A model generated the notes under the pieces. The model was given only the letters and a program-made list of their open reading frames with translations, was not told the DNA's origin and ran no database searches. 64,000 nt of DNA, taken from positions 1,531,001 through 1,595,000 of the forward strand of contig JAGYJG010000001.1 of assembly GCA_018402155.1 (NCBI GenBank). The letters are read 5' to 3'. A program made the translations under genes and the position numbers. This document shows, in pieces, positions 27,646 through 36,207 of the stretch; the first letter of the stretch is position 1, and every line of letters begins with the position of its first letter. The DNA comes from Bacteroidia bacterium (GTDB taxonomy: Bacteria; Bacteroidota; Bacteroidia; NS11-12g; UBA9320).

Positions 27646-27972
27646 CTACACCGAAAAGCTTTCTCCACATCCACAGGTACGGTTAGCATTGGGATTATTA
27701 AACTGAAAACCCTTTCCATTTAGTCCATCGGTGAAATCCAACTCCGTGCCACACAAGTACAAAAAGCTCTTCATATCACACACTATTTTATACCCGTTAC
27801 TTTCAAAAATTTGATCGTTTTCTTGCGGCTCGTTGTCAAAATCCATTTTGTAGCTAAGACCAGAGCACCCCCCACCTACTACAGAAACTCGGATAAAATA
27901 ATCTTTTTCCAACCCTTCGGTTTGCATGAGTGTTTCCACTTGATTTGCTGCTCTTTCAGATACTGTTATCAT
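27646..27972 (-). CDS. iscA: A-type iron-sulfur carrier protein (IscA/ErpA family)
   Basis: 108 residues. A-type carriers receive an Fe-S cluster and pass it to apo-enzymes. The three ligand cysteines are present: Cys36 in GGGCSGLSY, and Cys100 and Cys102 in the C-terminal TCGCGESF. It is the third gene of iscS-iscU-iscA. Calling it IscA rather than ErpA or SufA is based on the neighbours. No iscR, hscA/B or ferredoxin gene accompanies the group here. Confidence 0.9.
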   Translation of the reverse strand: MITVSERAANQVETLMQTEGLEKDYFIRVSVVGGGCSGLSYKMDFDNEPQENDQIFESNGYKIVCDMKSFLYLCGTELDFTDGLNGKGFQFNNPNANRTCGCGESFSV

Positions 27973-28039
27973 CGTTTACTCTTTATTCGTTTAAGATTAT
28001 GTATACTCCATTTGTATGATTATCGTATAACACTTACAA

Positions 28040-28456
28040 TTAGTAATGTTTTTTGGTCGCTTCTATAGGCTCCAAACCTTGTTTTACACGGTAGTCATTT
28101 ATGGCCATTTTTATAGCATCTTCTGCTAGTACCGAACAGTGAATTTTAACCGGAGGAAGCGCAAGTTCTTCTACTATTTCCATATTATCTATCTCCATAG
28201 CAGCTTCCACACTCTTACCTTTCAGCCACTCAGTAGCCAAAGAAGATGAGGCGATTGCTGAACCACATCCAAATGTCTTAAATTTCGCATCTTTAATAAT
28301 GCCAGTAGCATCATCTACTTCTATTTGAAGGCGCATGACGTCTCCACACTCTGGAGCTCCAACAAGGCCTGTACCCACTGTCTTAGATTCTTTATCTAGT
28401 GTACCTATATTTCTGGGATTTTGGTAGTGATCGATTACTTTTTCTGAATATGCCAT
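28040..28456 (-). CDS. iscU: iron-sulfur cluster scaffold IscU
   Basis: 138 residues. IscU is the scaffold on which IscS builds clusters. The three conserved cysteines are Cys37 (GAPECGD), Cys64 (TFGCGSAIASSS) and Cys107 (KIHCSVLAEDA), with Asp39 beside the first. The LPPVKIHCS stretch is the HscA recognition region in other bacteria (there LPPVK). It sits 115 bp downstream of iscS and 67 bp upstream of iscA, same strand. Confidence 0.95.
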   Translation of the reverse strand: MAYSEKVIDHYQNPRNIGTLDKESKTVGTGLVGAPECGDVMRLQIEVDDATGIIKDAKFKTFGCGSAIASSSLATEWLKGKSVEAAMEIDNMEIVEELALPPVKIHCSVLAEDAIKMAINDYRVKQGLEPIEATKKHY

Positions 28457-28571
28457 AATTTTTATTGTATTTTAATTTGAGGTATCCTTCCTTAGGTGTT
28501 TAGTTGCTAGATTTGGTTACCACTTTTGATTAACGTTTTATTTTTCTCTCTATTGTTATTGATTTTAATTC

Positions 28572-29783
28572 TTAGTGCTCTGCCCACTCTATAGTTTTTA
28601 AGTCTATGCCATCCTTAAACATTTCCCATAAGGGGCTCATTTCTCTTAGCTTGTGTACGGCCTCTTTCACGTGATTTATTGCGTAATCTATTTCATCTTC
28701 GGTAGTAAATCGGCCCAACCCAAAGCGTAAGGATGAGTGAGCCAGTTCATCGTCTAACCCAAGACTTTTTAACACATAGCTAGGTTCTAACGAAGCGCTT
28801 GTGCAAGCACTACCGCTACTTACAGCTATATCTTTTGTACCCATCATAAGTCCCTCACCCTCCACAAATTTAAAAGAAATATTAGCAACGTGTGGTAAAC
28901 GAAATTCCCTATTCCCATTTACATATGCCTCTTCAATGGTTAGGAGTTCAGTTTCTAAACGATTTCGCATAGCGCTAAGCCTGGACGCTTCATCCGCCAT
29001 TTCATTTTGACAAATTTCACAAGCCTTACCAAAGCCAACTATACCGGGCACATTAAGCGTTCCACTGCGCATACCTCTTTCATGGCCGCCGCCGTCCATT
29101 TGGCTAGTCACTTTCACTCGTGGATTTTTTCGTCGCACATACAGCGCACCTACACCCTTTGGACCATACATTTTGTGCGCAGTAAAACTCATCAAATCTA
29201 TACCATCTGCTTGTACATCTACCGGTATTTTCCCTACCGCTTGAGTGGCATCAGTGTGAAACAATATTCCATTTTTTTTTGCCAAGGCAGATATTGCCCT
29301 CATATCTTGCAACACCCCTATTTCATTATTACCATACATTATCGTAATAAGTATTGTTTTATCAGTAATAGCGGCTTCTAAGTCAGTCATATTGATTCGT
29401 CCATCTTCATTTGGAGAGAGATAAGTTACCTCTCCACCCATTTTTTCTACTTTCTTACAAGCATCCAATGTTGCCTTGTGTTCTGTAGATACTGTAATGA
29501 TGTGATTTCCTCTTGAGTTATACATTTCATAGACTCCTTTTATGGCCAAGTTATTTGCTTCTGTAGCACCAGAGGTGAAAATAATTTCTTTGCTTGTACA
29601 GCCCACCAATCGAGCTACTTGTTCGCGTGCATAGTCTACAGCCTCTTCTGCTGACCAACCAAAACTATGATTTCTACTCGCTGCATTGCCAAATTTATCA
29701 TTAAAGAAAGGCAGCATGGCGTCAAGCACGCGGGGATCCATTGGGGTGGTGCTGTTATTATCTAGGTATATTGGAAATTTCAT
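28572..29783 (-). CDS. iscS: cysteine desulfurase IscS
   Basis: 403 residues. A PLP enzyme that takes sulfur from cysteine for Fe-S clusters and thio-modified tRNA, the latter relevant to MiaB in this window. PLP lysine is Lys204 ([12 protein letters not shown]), the [10 protein letters not shown] strand precedes it, and the flexible catalytic loop has Cys327 in [11 protein letters not shown], the group I (IscS) form. Start is ATG 29783, giving [12 protein letters not shown] at the N-terminus. Confidence 0.96.
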   Translation of the reverse strand: MKFPIYLDNNSTTPMDPRVLDAMLPFFNDKFGNAASRNHSFGWSAEEAVDYAREQVARLVGCTSKEIIFTSGATEANNLAIKGVYEMYNSRGNHIITVSTEHKATLDACKKVEKMGGEVTYLSPNEDGRINMTDLEAAITDKTILITIMYGNNEIGVLQDMRAISALAKKNGILFHTDATQAVGKIPVDVQADGIDLMSFTAHKMYGPKGVGALYVRRKNPRVKVTSQMDGGGHERGMRSGTLNVPGIVGFGKACEICQNEMADEASRLSAMRNRLETELLTIEEAYVNGNREFRLPHVANISFKFVEGEGLMMGTKDIAVSSGSACTSASLEPSYVLKSLGLDDELAHSSLRFGLGRFTTEDEIDYAINHVKEAVHKLREMSPLWEMFKDGIDLKTIEWAEH

Positions 29784-29820
29784 GTTGTATTGTTATCTTT
29801 ATTTAGACTTAATCTAACTG

Positions 29821-29828
29821 CAAATATA
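29821..29828 (-). promoter_or_regulatory. -7 promoter element TATATTTG of iscSUA
   Basis: Exact TAnnTTTG box followed by C on the minus strand, 37 bases before the iscS ATG. No -33 TTG at a normal distance. Confidence 0.5.
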
Positions 29829-30337
29829 ACGGCTCAGCTCCAATAATGTTTGACATACGTATTGGTTTTTTTGATAGTACAATAAAGAGGTGCAAAAATA
29901 CTATTGCTAGGCAAGTTTGTTGAAATACGTGATTATGAAATGCCGTTTTGATATACTGTTCAATTTATATTTTTCATATTAGACTTTTAAAAACATAATT
30001 ATGTAGGCTTAAAATTATTTACAAATACTCTAAATCAAAAATAGACCATGCTAGAGAGACAAAAGCTGCACTAATACCGCTTGATAATAGCGACACTCAA
30101 ATGCTCGACATTAATATGATTATAACCAACAGCTTTAAGGAATTTACTGACGGCTACGATATTGTAGTAACCGAAAGCGGAAAGAGAAAGACATTAAAAC
30201 CAATGCTTTCTTTAGCCCAAGTAAACTATCCTATGCCTACATAAAAAACGCCAAGGTTTACATAGGCTGTATACACTAGAATAGCTGACCACCATTAAGT
30301 ATAACGGATAATTCTACATGTAAACTCCGATTATCTG
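29829..30337. other. intergenic region before the PLP-enzyme gene
   Basis: About 510 bp. It contains the decayed reading frame listed at 30006-30279. No TAnnTTTG box was found in front of the gene at 30338. Confidence 0.4.
30006..30279 (+). pseudogene. possible frameshifted gene fragment
   Basis: A frame opens just after a stop near 30005 and reads, in part, IDHARETKAALIPLDNSD and FKEFTDGYDIVVTESGK. Near 30185-30200 a change of frame continues sensibly as KDIKTNAFFSPSKL then SYAYIKNAKVYIGCIH up to a TAG at 30277. Amino-acid content looks coding-like on both sides of the shift. I recognise no family. It may be a remnant of a lost gene or chance. Confidence 0.3.
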
Positions 30338-31570
30338 ATGCAGTACCCCAAACAAAACATACCTTTGTTTATGGAATTTAAACCAGCTAACAAAATACAA
30401 GATTTACAATACTTTGGCGAATTCGGAGGTGTAAACCCTTCTATATCCGATTCTTCTACATATACCTTCTTGTCAGCTAAAACGATGTTTGACACATTTG
30501 AGGGCAATGCAGACGGGTGCTACCTCTACTCTAGGCACTCATCTCCATCAAACCTATACTTGGGGGAAGCTCTAGCAGCTATGGAGGGCACAGAAACGGC
30601 CAATGTAACCGCAAGCGGTATGGGTGCTATTACCGGTGTATTGCTAGAACTCTGCAAAGCAAATGACCACATCGTGTGTAGCAGAACTATCTACGGTGGC
30701 ACCTATGCTTTTCTCAAAAATTTCGCTCCCGGTTTTGGTGTCCAAACCTCGTTTGTAGACATTACTGACCTAAAAGCCGTGGAGGCAGCCATAACAGACC
30801 GTACCAAAGTACTGTACTGTGAGAGCCTAAGCAATCCACTGCTAGAAGTAGCTGATATAAAAGCTCTTGCTGTGATTGCGAAAAAATATAACCTCAAACT
30901 TGTAGTAGATAATACTTTTTCGCCGCTTTCTATCAGTCCAAAACTATTGGGGGCAGACATTATTATACACAGCCTCACCAAATTTATAAATGGCTCTAGC
31001 GATATGGTGGGTGGCGTGGTATGTGGTACACATAAGTTTATCAATTCACTGCGCGATGTAAATAGCGGTGCGTGTATGCTACTTGGTTCTACCTTAGACA
31101 GTCTTCGCGCTGCCTCTATCCTAAAGAACCTACGTACATTGCACATCCGCATACAGCAACACAGCAAAAATGCACTTTACTTAGCCGAAAAATTTGAAGC
31201 CGCAGGTCTAAAAACAGTCTATCCTGGTCTAGTATCTCACCCGTCTCACCTTACGTGCAAAAAAATGCTCAACACCGCATACGGCTTTGGCGGGATGCTG
31301 ACGATAGATGTAGGAAGCCTAGCCAAAGCTAATGAACTAATGGAACTGATGCAAAACAAAAATCTAGGGTACTTGGCCGTCAGCCTTGGTTTTTACAAAA
31401 CATTATTTAGCTCACCAGGTAGCAGTACCTCTTCCGAAATTCCTGAAAATGAGCAAAAAGCCATGGGTCTAAGCGACGGTCTTATTCGCTTTTCAGTGGG
31501 TCTTGATGCTGACATAGAGCGCACCTATTTGCTGATGATAGAATGCATGACCGCTGTGGAGTTGCTATGA
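30338..31570 (+). CDS. Cys/Met-metabolism PLP enzyme (methionine gamma-lyase-like)
   Basis: 410 residues. Fold-type I PLP enzyme of the trans-sulfuration family, which includes cystathionine beta/gamma-lyases, gamma-synthase and methionine gamma-lyase. The cofactor lysine is Lys215 in IIHSLTKFINGSSD, Asp191 (VVDNTF) binds the pyridine nitrogen, and YSRHSSPSN plus TASGMGAI form the substrate and phosphate region. The QKAMGLSDGLIRFSVGLD block is near the end. Position-specific residues separating lyase from synthase cannot be judged safely here. It may be co-transcribed with the epimerase 60 bp downstream, though that gene has its own promoter box. Confidence 0.85.
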   Translation: MQYPKQNIPLFMEFKPANKIQDLQYFGEFGGVNPSISDSSTYTFLSAKTMFDTFEGNADGCYLYSRHSSPSNLYLGEALAAMEGTETANVTASGMGAITGVLLELCKANDHIVCSRTIYGGTYAFLKNFAPGFGVQTSFVDITDLKAVEAAITDRTKVLYCESLSNPLLEVADIKALAVIAKKYNLKLVVDNTFSPLSISPKLLGADIIIHSLTKFINGSSDMVGGVVCGTHKFINSLRDVNSGACMLLGSTLDSLRAASILKNLRTLHIRIQQHSKNALYLAEKFEAAGLKTVYPGLVSHPSHLTCKKMLNTAYGFGGMLTIDVGSLAKANELMELMQNKNLGYLAVSLGFYKTLFSSPGSSTSSEIPENEQKAMGLSDGLIRFSVGLDADIERTYLLMIECMTAVELL

Positions 31571-31617
31571 TCAAAAGAATGCATAACTTCAAATGAACAT
31601 ACTCATTATGTATTTAC

Positions 31618-31625
31618 TACATTTG
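31618..31625 (+). promoter_or_regulatory. -7 promoter element TACATTTG five bases before mce
   Basis: Exact TAnnTTTG box; five bases (TACCC) separate it from ATG 31631, so transcription should start at or inside the start codon. Confidence 0.5.
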
Positions 31626-31630
31626 TACCC

Positions 31631-32041
31631 ATGCAGAAAATAGAGCATATAGGCATCGCTGTAAGAAATATCACAGAAAGCAATAAACTCTTTGCAAAGT
31701 TGCTCAACACCGAGCACTATAAAATGGAGGAAGTAGAAAGCGAAGGAGTTGTCACTTCTTTTTTTCAAATAGGTGATGTAAAAATAGAGCTTCTACAAGC
31801 CACTAAAGAGAGCAGCGCCATACATTCTTTTATAGAAAAAAAAGGTGAAGGTATGCATCACATAGCTTTTGCTGTGGAAGACGTAAACATTGAATTAGCT
31901 CGATTAAAAGCAGCGGGTTTTGACGCTATACATCACGAGGCCAAAGACGGTGCAGATGGCAAAGTGATTGCTTTTTTACACCCAAAATCTACCCATAGCG
32001 TGCTCACCGAAATTTGTTCAGATAAAGATGTTTCAAAATAA
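31631..32041 (+). CDS. mce: methylmalonyl-CoA epimerase
   Basis: 136 residues. A VOC-fold metalloenzyme that interconverts (R)- and (S)-methylmalonyl-CoA between propionate and succinyl-CoA metabolism. Family blocks: KIEHIGIAV with metal-binding His6, KIELLQATKESSAIHSFIEK, GEGMHHIAFAVED with the second His pair, and the late GKVIAFLHPKSTHSVLTEIC. The N-terminus is fixed because IEHIGIAV must be near the start. Its 3' end overlaps the next gene by 14 bp. Confidence 0.92.
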   Translation: MQKIEHIGIAVRNITESNKLFAKLLNTEHYKMEEVESEGVVTSFFQIGDVKIELLQATKESSAIHSFIEKKGEGMHHIAFAVEDVNIELARLKAAGFDAIHHEAKDGADGKVIAFLHPKSTHSVLTEICSDKDVSK

Positions 32042-33122
32042 GACAACACGTATAATTCTAGGTCTACTGGGTTTAGTTCTATTGGTATATTTACTGTGGA
32101 ACGTGCGCACAATTATTTACTATTTTTTCACCTCGGCTATCATTGCATTCATTGCAAGACCACTCGTCATAGTTTTGGGCAAAATCAAGGTTAAAGGCAG
32201 AGTCATGCCTGAATGGCTGAAATCTACTGTAGTACTATTACTATTGTTTAGCTTTTTAATAGGTGCTTTTAGCTATATTGTACCTACCGTGCTCCATCAG
32301 GCTAACTTAATATCTAAAATAGATACGGATACCATAATTGAACAGGTACAGCCACAAATAAAAAGTGGAGAAGAATGGCTAAAAAAAGCGAATATAGAAC
32401 CAGGCCAATTCACTGAAATCATCAAATCTGAGGTAACTAATATTTTTAAAATAGGTGATATCCGTGGCTACATATCAAGCCTTATTGGTGGTCTTTCTGA
32501 TGCTTTAATTGGCCTTTTTTCAATTGTATTTATTAGTTTTTTTCTACTCAAAGATGGCCGTATAGTAGATAATATCGTGGCCAGTCTCACTCCCGACATT
32601 TATTTAGATAAAATCAGAACCATTTTTAATGAAGCAAAAGACCTTCTTTCTCGCTATTTTGTAGGAGTCGTCATTCAGATTTCAATTGTTATGTTGGTTA
32701 TTACCGTAGGGCTAACTATTATAGGGGTGAAAAATGCTTTACTAATAGGTTTATTAGCTGGTATTTTCAACATTATCCCTTACTTGGGCCCAATTTTAGG
32801 TGGCTTGGTTGGTCTCAGTTTAGCAGTTACCACACAGCTCGAGTTCAATCCACTAATGGACATAACAGGTTTTTTATTGTTGGCTATCGTACCATTTATT
32901 ATTGCCCAGTTACTAGATAATTTTATACTCCAACCGTTTATTTTCTCTAAAAGTGTGAAGGCTCACCCTTTGGAAATATTCCTAGTGATATTAGCGGCAG
33001 GGTCACTCGGTGGGGCTGCTGGTATGATAGTAGCTGTGCCTGTGTACTCATTCATTCGTATTGTGGCCAAAGAATTTTTCAACGGTTATAAAGTAGTACA
33101 AGGCTTAACTAAAGATTTGTAG
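32028..33122 (+). CDS. AI-2E family transporter (PerM/YdiK type)
   Basis: 364 residues from ATG 32028. A polytopic inner-membrane protein of the former UPF0118 family, with spans near the N-terminus, a central soluble region (about 90-150) and a C-terminal block with GLLAGIFNIIPYLGPILGG, the family signature, followed by LDNFILQPFIFSKSVKAHPLEIF. Members have been linked to autoinducer-2, sodium/proton or other export; the substrate here is unknown. A longer frame from 31968 is open but lies fully inside mce; ATG 32028 keeps a 14-bp overlap suited to coupling. Confidence 0.85.
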   Translation: MFQNKTTRIILGLLGLVLLVYLLWNVRTIIYYFFTSAIIAFIARPLVIVLGKIKVKGRVMPEWLKSTVVLLLLFSFLIGAFSYIVPTVLHQANLISKIDTDTIIEQVQPQIKSGEEWLKKANIEPGQFTEIIKSEVTNIFKIGDIRGYISSLIGGLSDALIGLFSIVFISFFLLKDGRIVDNIVASLTPDIYLDKIRTIFNEAKDLLSRYFVGVVIQISIVMLVITVGLTIIGVKNALLIGLLAGIFNIIPYLGPILGGLVGLSLAVTTQLEFNPLMDITGFLLLAIVPFIIAQLLDNFILQPFIFSKSVKAHPLEIFLVILAAGSLGGAAGMIVAVPVYSFIRIVAKEFFNGYKVVQGLTKDL

Positions 33123-33296
33123 ATAGAGATTTGAATAAATAGCTCGCCATAGTTTTAAAATAAGCGTGATTATTTTACTCTTGCAGTAATTTAATTGTAG
33201 TTTTCAAAAATCCTTGTCATTACACTCAGTTGCGAAGCTAAGGCCACATCATTTTAAAAAAAATACACGTACCTACGGGATACACTAAAAAATAAT

Positions 33297-34514
33297 TTAA
33301 TTTCTAACCAACTTATGCGTAACGAAGATACCGTCAATTTCCAATTGTAAAAAATAAATACCTAAAGGTAACTTTCTAGTATCTAAGACATTGGTTCCAT
33401 CAAAAAGCGGTGCTTCTAATACAACCAAGCCGTATGTGTTACATATTTTTAGTGTGCCAACTTCTGCTATATGTATATCTATAGTCAGTCTATTCTCAAA
33501 CGGGTTTGGGCTAATAGCCAGCACTTCTGATAAGTCAAACTCAACTAAATTTGCCGTCTCGCTGCATATCATGTTGTACATAAATAGGGCACTTTCATCT
33601 ATTATTTCTTTTGTCTTTTGGGCATCAAAAAAATACCCCACGTGGGTATTTGCATTAATAGTATTCAAAACACTATATACACCCAAATTTCTTGCGGCAC
33701 TATCCATACTATAACTTCCGCTCAGAGCAATAATATTTTGCCCAAAAATTTGAGCTGCGCCACTTTTGTAAGGTACTGTAGCGTCACCGTTCTCGTGATA
33801 GCTTATAAAAGGTGGATCATTTGCGTCAATCCAACCAACGTCGTGGAGGCCTCCACTAAAGTTTAAGACACCTTTTATATCTACTAGGTGGGTACCATCT
33901 GAAATCCCATCTATCGGCGCATGCCTATCAATAACAGCTTGTATTTCGGTACTAAAAATATCTGTACTGTCTAGCATAGCCGTATGACAAGCTGTAATAC
34001 TCCCAGACGAAATGCCACCTACATACACCCATGACATATCTAGACCGTATGAGTTATCTCCCTTTGCTTCTGTATCTAAAAAATTTAGTGCTGTCTTCAT
34101 ATCCTTGACAGCGCGCAGCACTACATCTTGCATTTCTGACGCACTAGGCAATGGAATTAAAGGTAAGTCGTACAGTCTATAATCTATGGCTACAGCCACA
34201 AAACCTTTGCGAGCAAACCCCTCGCACAACTGCCGCACATCTGCTTTGCTGCCCGTAATAAAACTCCCACCAAAAGCAAGCACTACTAACGGTCTTTTAT
34301 TCTCCAAATCTCCTAAGGGTTCATATATATCCATATATAAATCTACGTCATTTCCTGCTATTGTTTCTCCTTCGCCGTATTTCACATTTTCAATAACCGA
34401 TACATCAGAGAATACATCAACACGATAGCGTTGAGTATTACAAGTAGAGTGATCTTGTGCAAAAAGAAAAACACTTAGAAGTAATGTCACAAGGCCAAAA
34501 TAAACTCTTATCAT
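33297..34514 (-). CDS. exported alpha/beta-hydrolase with T9SS C-terminal tail
   Basis: 405 residues. Signal peptide IRVYFGLVTLLLSVFLFAQ, then an esterase/lipase-type alpha/beta-hydrolase: oxyanion region RPLVVLAFGGSFITG, nucleophile elbow GGISSGS (Ser in G-x-S-x-G), and a likely Asp/His later (ENGDATVPY, NTHVGYF). The last ~75 residues (AISPNPFENRLTIDI ... LPLGIYFLQLEIDG ... HKLVRN) are a T9SS type A sorting domain, so it should cross the outer membrane and be anchored or released. Substrate unknown. Divergent from the barrel gene at 34610. Confidence 0.85.
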   Translation of the reverse strand: MIRVYFGLVTLLLSVFLFAQDHSTCNTQRYRVDVFSDVSVIENVKYGEGETIAGNDVDLYMDIYEPLGDLENKRPLVVLAFGGSFITGSKADVRQLCEGFARKGFVAVAIDYRLYDLPLIPLPSASEMQDVVLRAVKDMKTALNFLDTEAKGDNSYGLDMSWVYVGGISSGSITACHTAMLDSTDIFSTEIQAVIDRHAPIDGISDGTHLVDIKGVLNFSGGLHDVGWIDANDPPFISYHENGDATVPYKSGAAQIFGQNIIALSGSYSMDSAARNLGVYSVLNTINANTHVGYFFDAQKTKEIIDESALFMYNMICSETANLVEFDLSEVLAISPNPFENRLTIDIHIAEVGTLKICNTYGLVVLEAPLFDGTNVLDTRKLPLGIYFLQLEIDGIFVTHKLVRN

Positions 34515-34518
34515 TTCA

Positions 34519-34526
34519 CAAATATA
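34519..34526 (-). promoter_or_regulatory. -7 promoter element TATATTTG four bases before the hydrolase
   Basis: Exact TAnnTTTG box; only TGAA lies between it and ATG 34514. Predicted leaderless transcript. A dyad TGCTCC-n11-GGAGCA (34535-34557) is just upstream and could be an operator. Confidence 0.5.
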
Positions 34527-34609
34527 GAATAAAATGCTCCTATTAAACTTCGGAGCAAAAATTTAATTAGGTATCGCTCACAGTTGTATATTGCAGTCCA
34601 TTTAGAATT

Positions 34610-35512
34610 ATGAGAAAGATAATAAATACCATCATTCTTTTTTTGAGCACTCTCAGTTTGCCAGCCCAAACCTATAAAAGCCTCAATTGGTCTGGCAATA
34701 TCTATTTGGGAACTAGCAATATGATGGGCGATTTGGGTGGTAGTAATTTTGTAGGTAGCAGAGGTATTTTCGACTATGATTTTAGGTCAAATAGGTTAGC
34801 TGGAGGCCTGGGACTAAATTTGCACACGTCGGGTAGTTTTAGTTTAGGGTTTAATTTTTTGGCTACACGCCTATCTGGAAACGATGCATATTCCAAACAA
34901 GATTTTCAAGCAAAACGTAATCTCTCTGTGCGTACCGACCTTTTAGAAGTAGACCTAGTAATAGAATACCGCCCATTCAGTAGGAGTAAAGGTTTTAATC
35001 GATTTTATGTATACAGCGGCGTGGGCGGCATGTATTACCAACCAAAAGCAAAGCTCAATGACGAATGGTTTAAACTCAGAGAAATGGGAACCGAAGGACA
35101 ATATCTATCTGATGGTAACGGCCCTTATGGAGAACTTCAGGTGGTAGTACCTTACGGATTAGGTTATAAATTTAGGGTAGCCAAAAGCCTATCTTTGATA
35201 GCAGATCTTGGGTTTAGAAAAACATTTACCGACTATTTAGACGACGTAAGCACCACGTATCCAGATCCGGAAGCACTAGCAGCTTCAGGCAATACCGTAC
35301 CTCAAACCACCCTCTTAGCAGATAGAAGCAATGTAGGTATGCCTGTTGGCTCACCACGAGGTAATCCTGAAAAAGACGATAGTTTTCATGTATTATCACT
35401 AAAGTTAGAATATATTTTTGGAGGTAAAAGTGGTGACGGATGCTACTATAATAGCAATCCCCCAAAAACACGCAGTACTAAAATAAACCAACGTAGAATG
35501 TTTATGAAGTAG
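34610..35512 (+). CDS. outer-membrane beta-barrel protein (DUF6089-like)
   Basis: 300 residues. Signal peptide with cleavage likely after LSLPAQ (about residue 20), then alternating amphipathic strands typical of an 8- to 10-stranded barrel: IYLGTSNMMGDLGG, GGLGLNLHTSGSFSLGFN, FNRFYVYSGVGGMYYQPKA, VPYGLGYKFRVAKSLSLIADLGFRKTFTDYLDD. The MGDLGG and LGFRKTFTDYLDDVS motifs match the DUF6089 family of Bacteroidota. The function of that family is not established. A basic tail follows the last strand. Confidence 0.75.
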   Translation: MRKIINTIILFLSTLSLPAQTYKSLNWSGNIYLGTSNMMGDLGGSNFVGSRGIFDYDFRSNRLAGGLGLNLHTSGSFSLGFNFLATRLSGNDAYSKQDFQAKRNLSVRTDLLEVDLVIEYRPFSRSKGFNRFYVYSGVGGMYYQPKAKLNDEWFKLREMGTEGQYLSDGNGPYGELQVVVPYGLGYKFRVAKSLSLIADLGFRKTFTDYLDDVSTTYPDPEALAASGNTVPQTTLLADRSNVGMPVGSPRGNPEKDDSFHVLSLKLEYIFGGKSGDGCYYNSNPPKTRSTKINQRRMFMK

Positions 35513-35597
35513 GTCAGAACCTGCTATACAAAAACCTTAAAATTGTAGGCTACACCATTTCAAAAACTTCTTGAAACTATTTTTCTTGCATTAACAG

Positions 35598-36158
35598 CTA
35601 ACTGCTATACTCGTTCATAGCTCCGTTCAGTCCTTTAATTATCCAAGATTCTATGGCCTTGCAAGCTCGATCTTTTTGCAATGCTACTTCTGTAGCCTCT
35701 TTCTCGTTCCATTGGCCCAGCACAAAATCTACTTGTTTACCTGGAGAAAAATCTCCTCCAGCACCAAAACGTATTCTATCGTATTTATCTGTCCCTAATT
35801 GCGATTCTATATCCTTCAATCCGTTGTGTCCACCGGGACTTCCCTTTCCCCTAATCCTAAGTTTTCCCAGATCTATAGCTATATCATCGGTTATTACTAG
35901 CAGATTATTGAGCTGTATTCGTTCGGTATTCATCCAATGTTTCACAGCCTTTCCACTGAGATTCATGTAGGTAGTGGGTTTTATGCACACTATTTGCTTA
36001 CCTCTAAATTTAAATTTAGCCACAGAGGCCAATCTTCCTATGTCCCAAGTTACGTCCTGCTCTTTTACCCATTGGTCTAGCACTTCAAAACCTATATTGT
36101 GCCTCGTGTTGTCATATTCTGAGCCTATGTTTCCTAATCCTACTATTAAAAATTTCAT
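35598..36158 (-). CDS. pth: peptidyl-tRNA hydrolase Pth
   Basis: 186 residues from ATG 36158. Pth releases tRNA from peptidyl-tRNAs that drop off ribosomes. Family marks: FLIVGLGNIGSEYDNTRHNIGFE with the catalytic His (about residue 20) and Asn, KPTTYMNLSGKAV, VITDDIAIDLGKLRIRGKGSPGGHNGLKDIE, and YDRIRFGAG. The frame stays open to 36206 but the conserved start is KFLIVGLGN, so ATG 36158 is used. It is last in the group lolC/E-like, rbfA and the coiled-coil gene on the same strand. Confidence 0.95.
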   Translation of the reverse strand: MKFLIVGLGNIGSEYDNTRHNIGFEVLDQWVKEQDVTWDIGRLASVAKFKFRGKQIVCIKPTTYMNLSGKAVKHWMNTERIQLNNLLVITDDIAIDLGKLRIRGKGSPGGHNGLKDIESQLGTDKYDRIRFGAGGDFSPGKQVDFVLGQWNEKEATEVALQKDRACKAIESWIIKGLNGAMNEYSS

Positions 36159-36207
36159 CGGATCTGTTATTCTTTGGTTTAAAAATTGTTTTATCCAGGT
36201 ATACATC

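Noticed and set aside
27526-27723. 65-codon plus-strand frame between rpsO and iscA
   Set aside because: Half of it is antisense to iscA and its content shows no conserved pattern.
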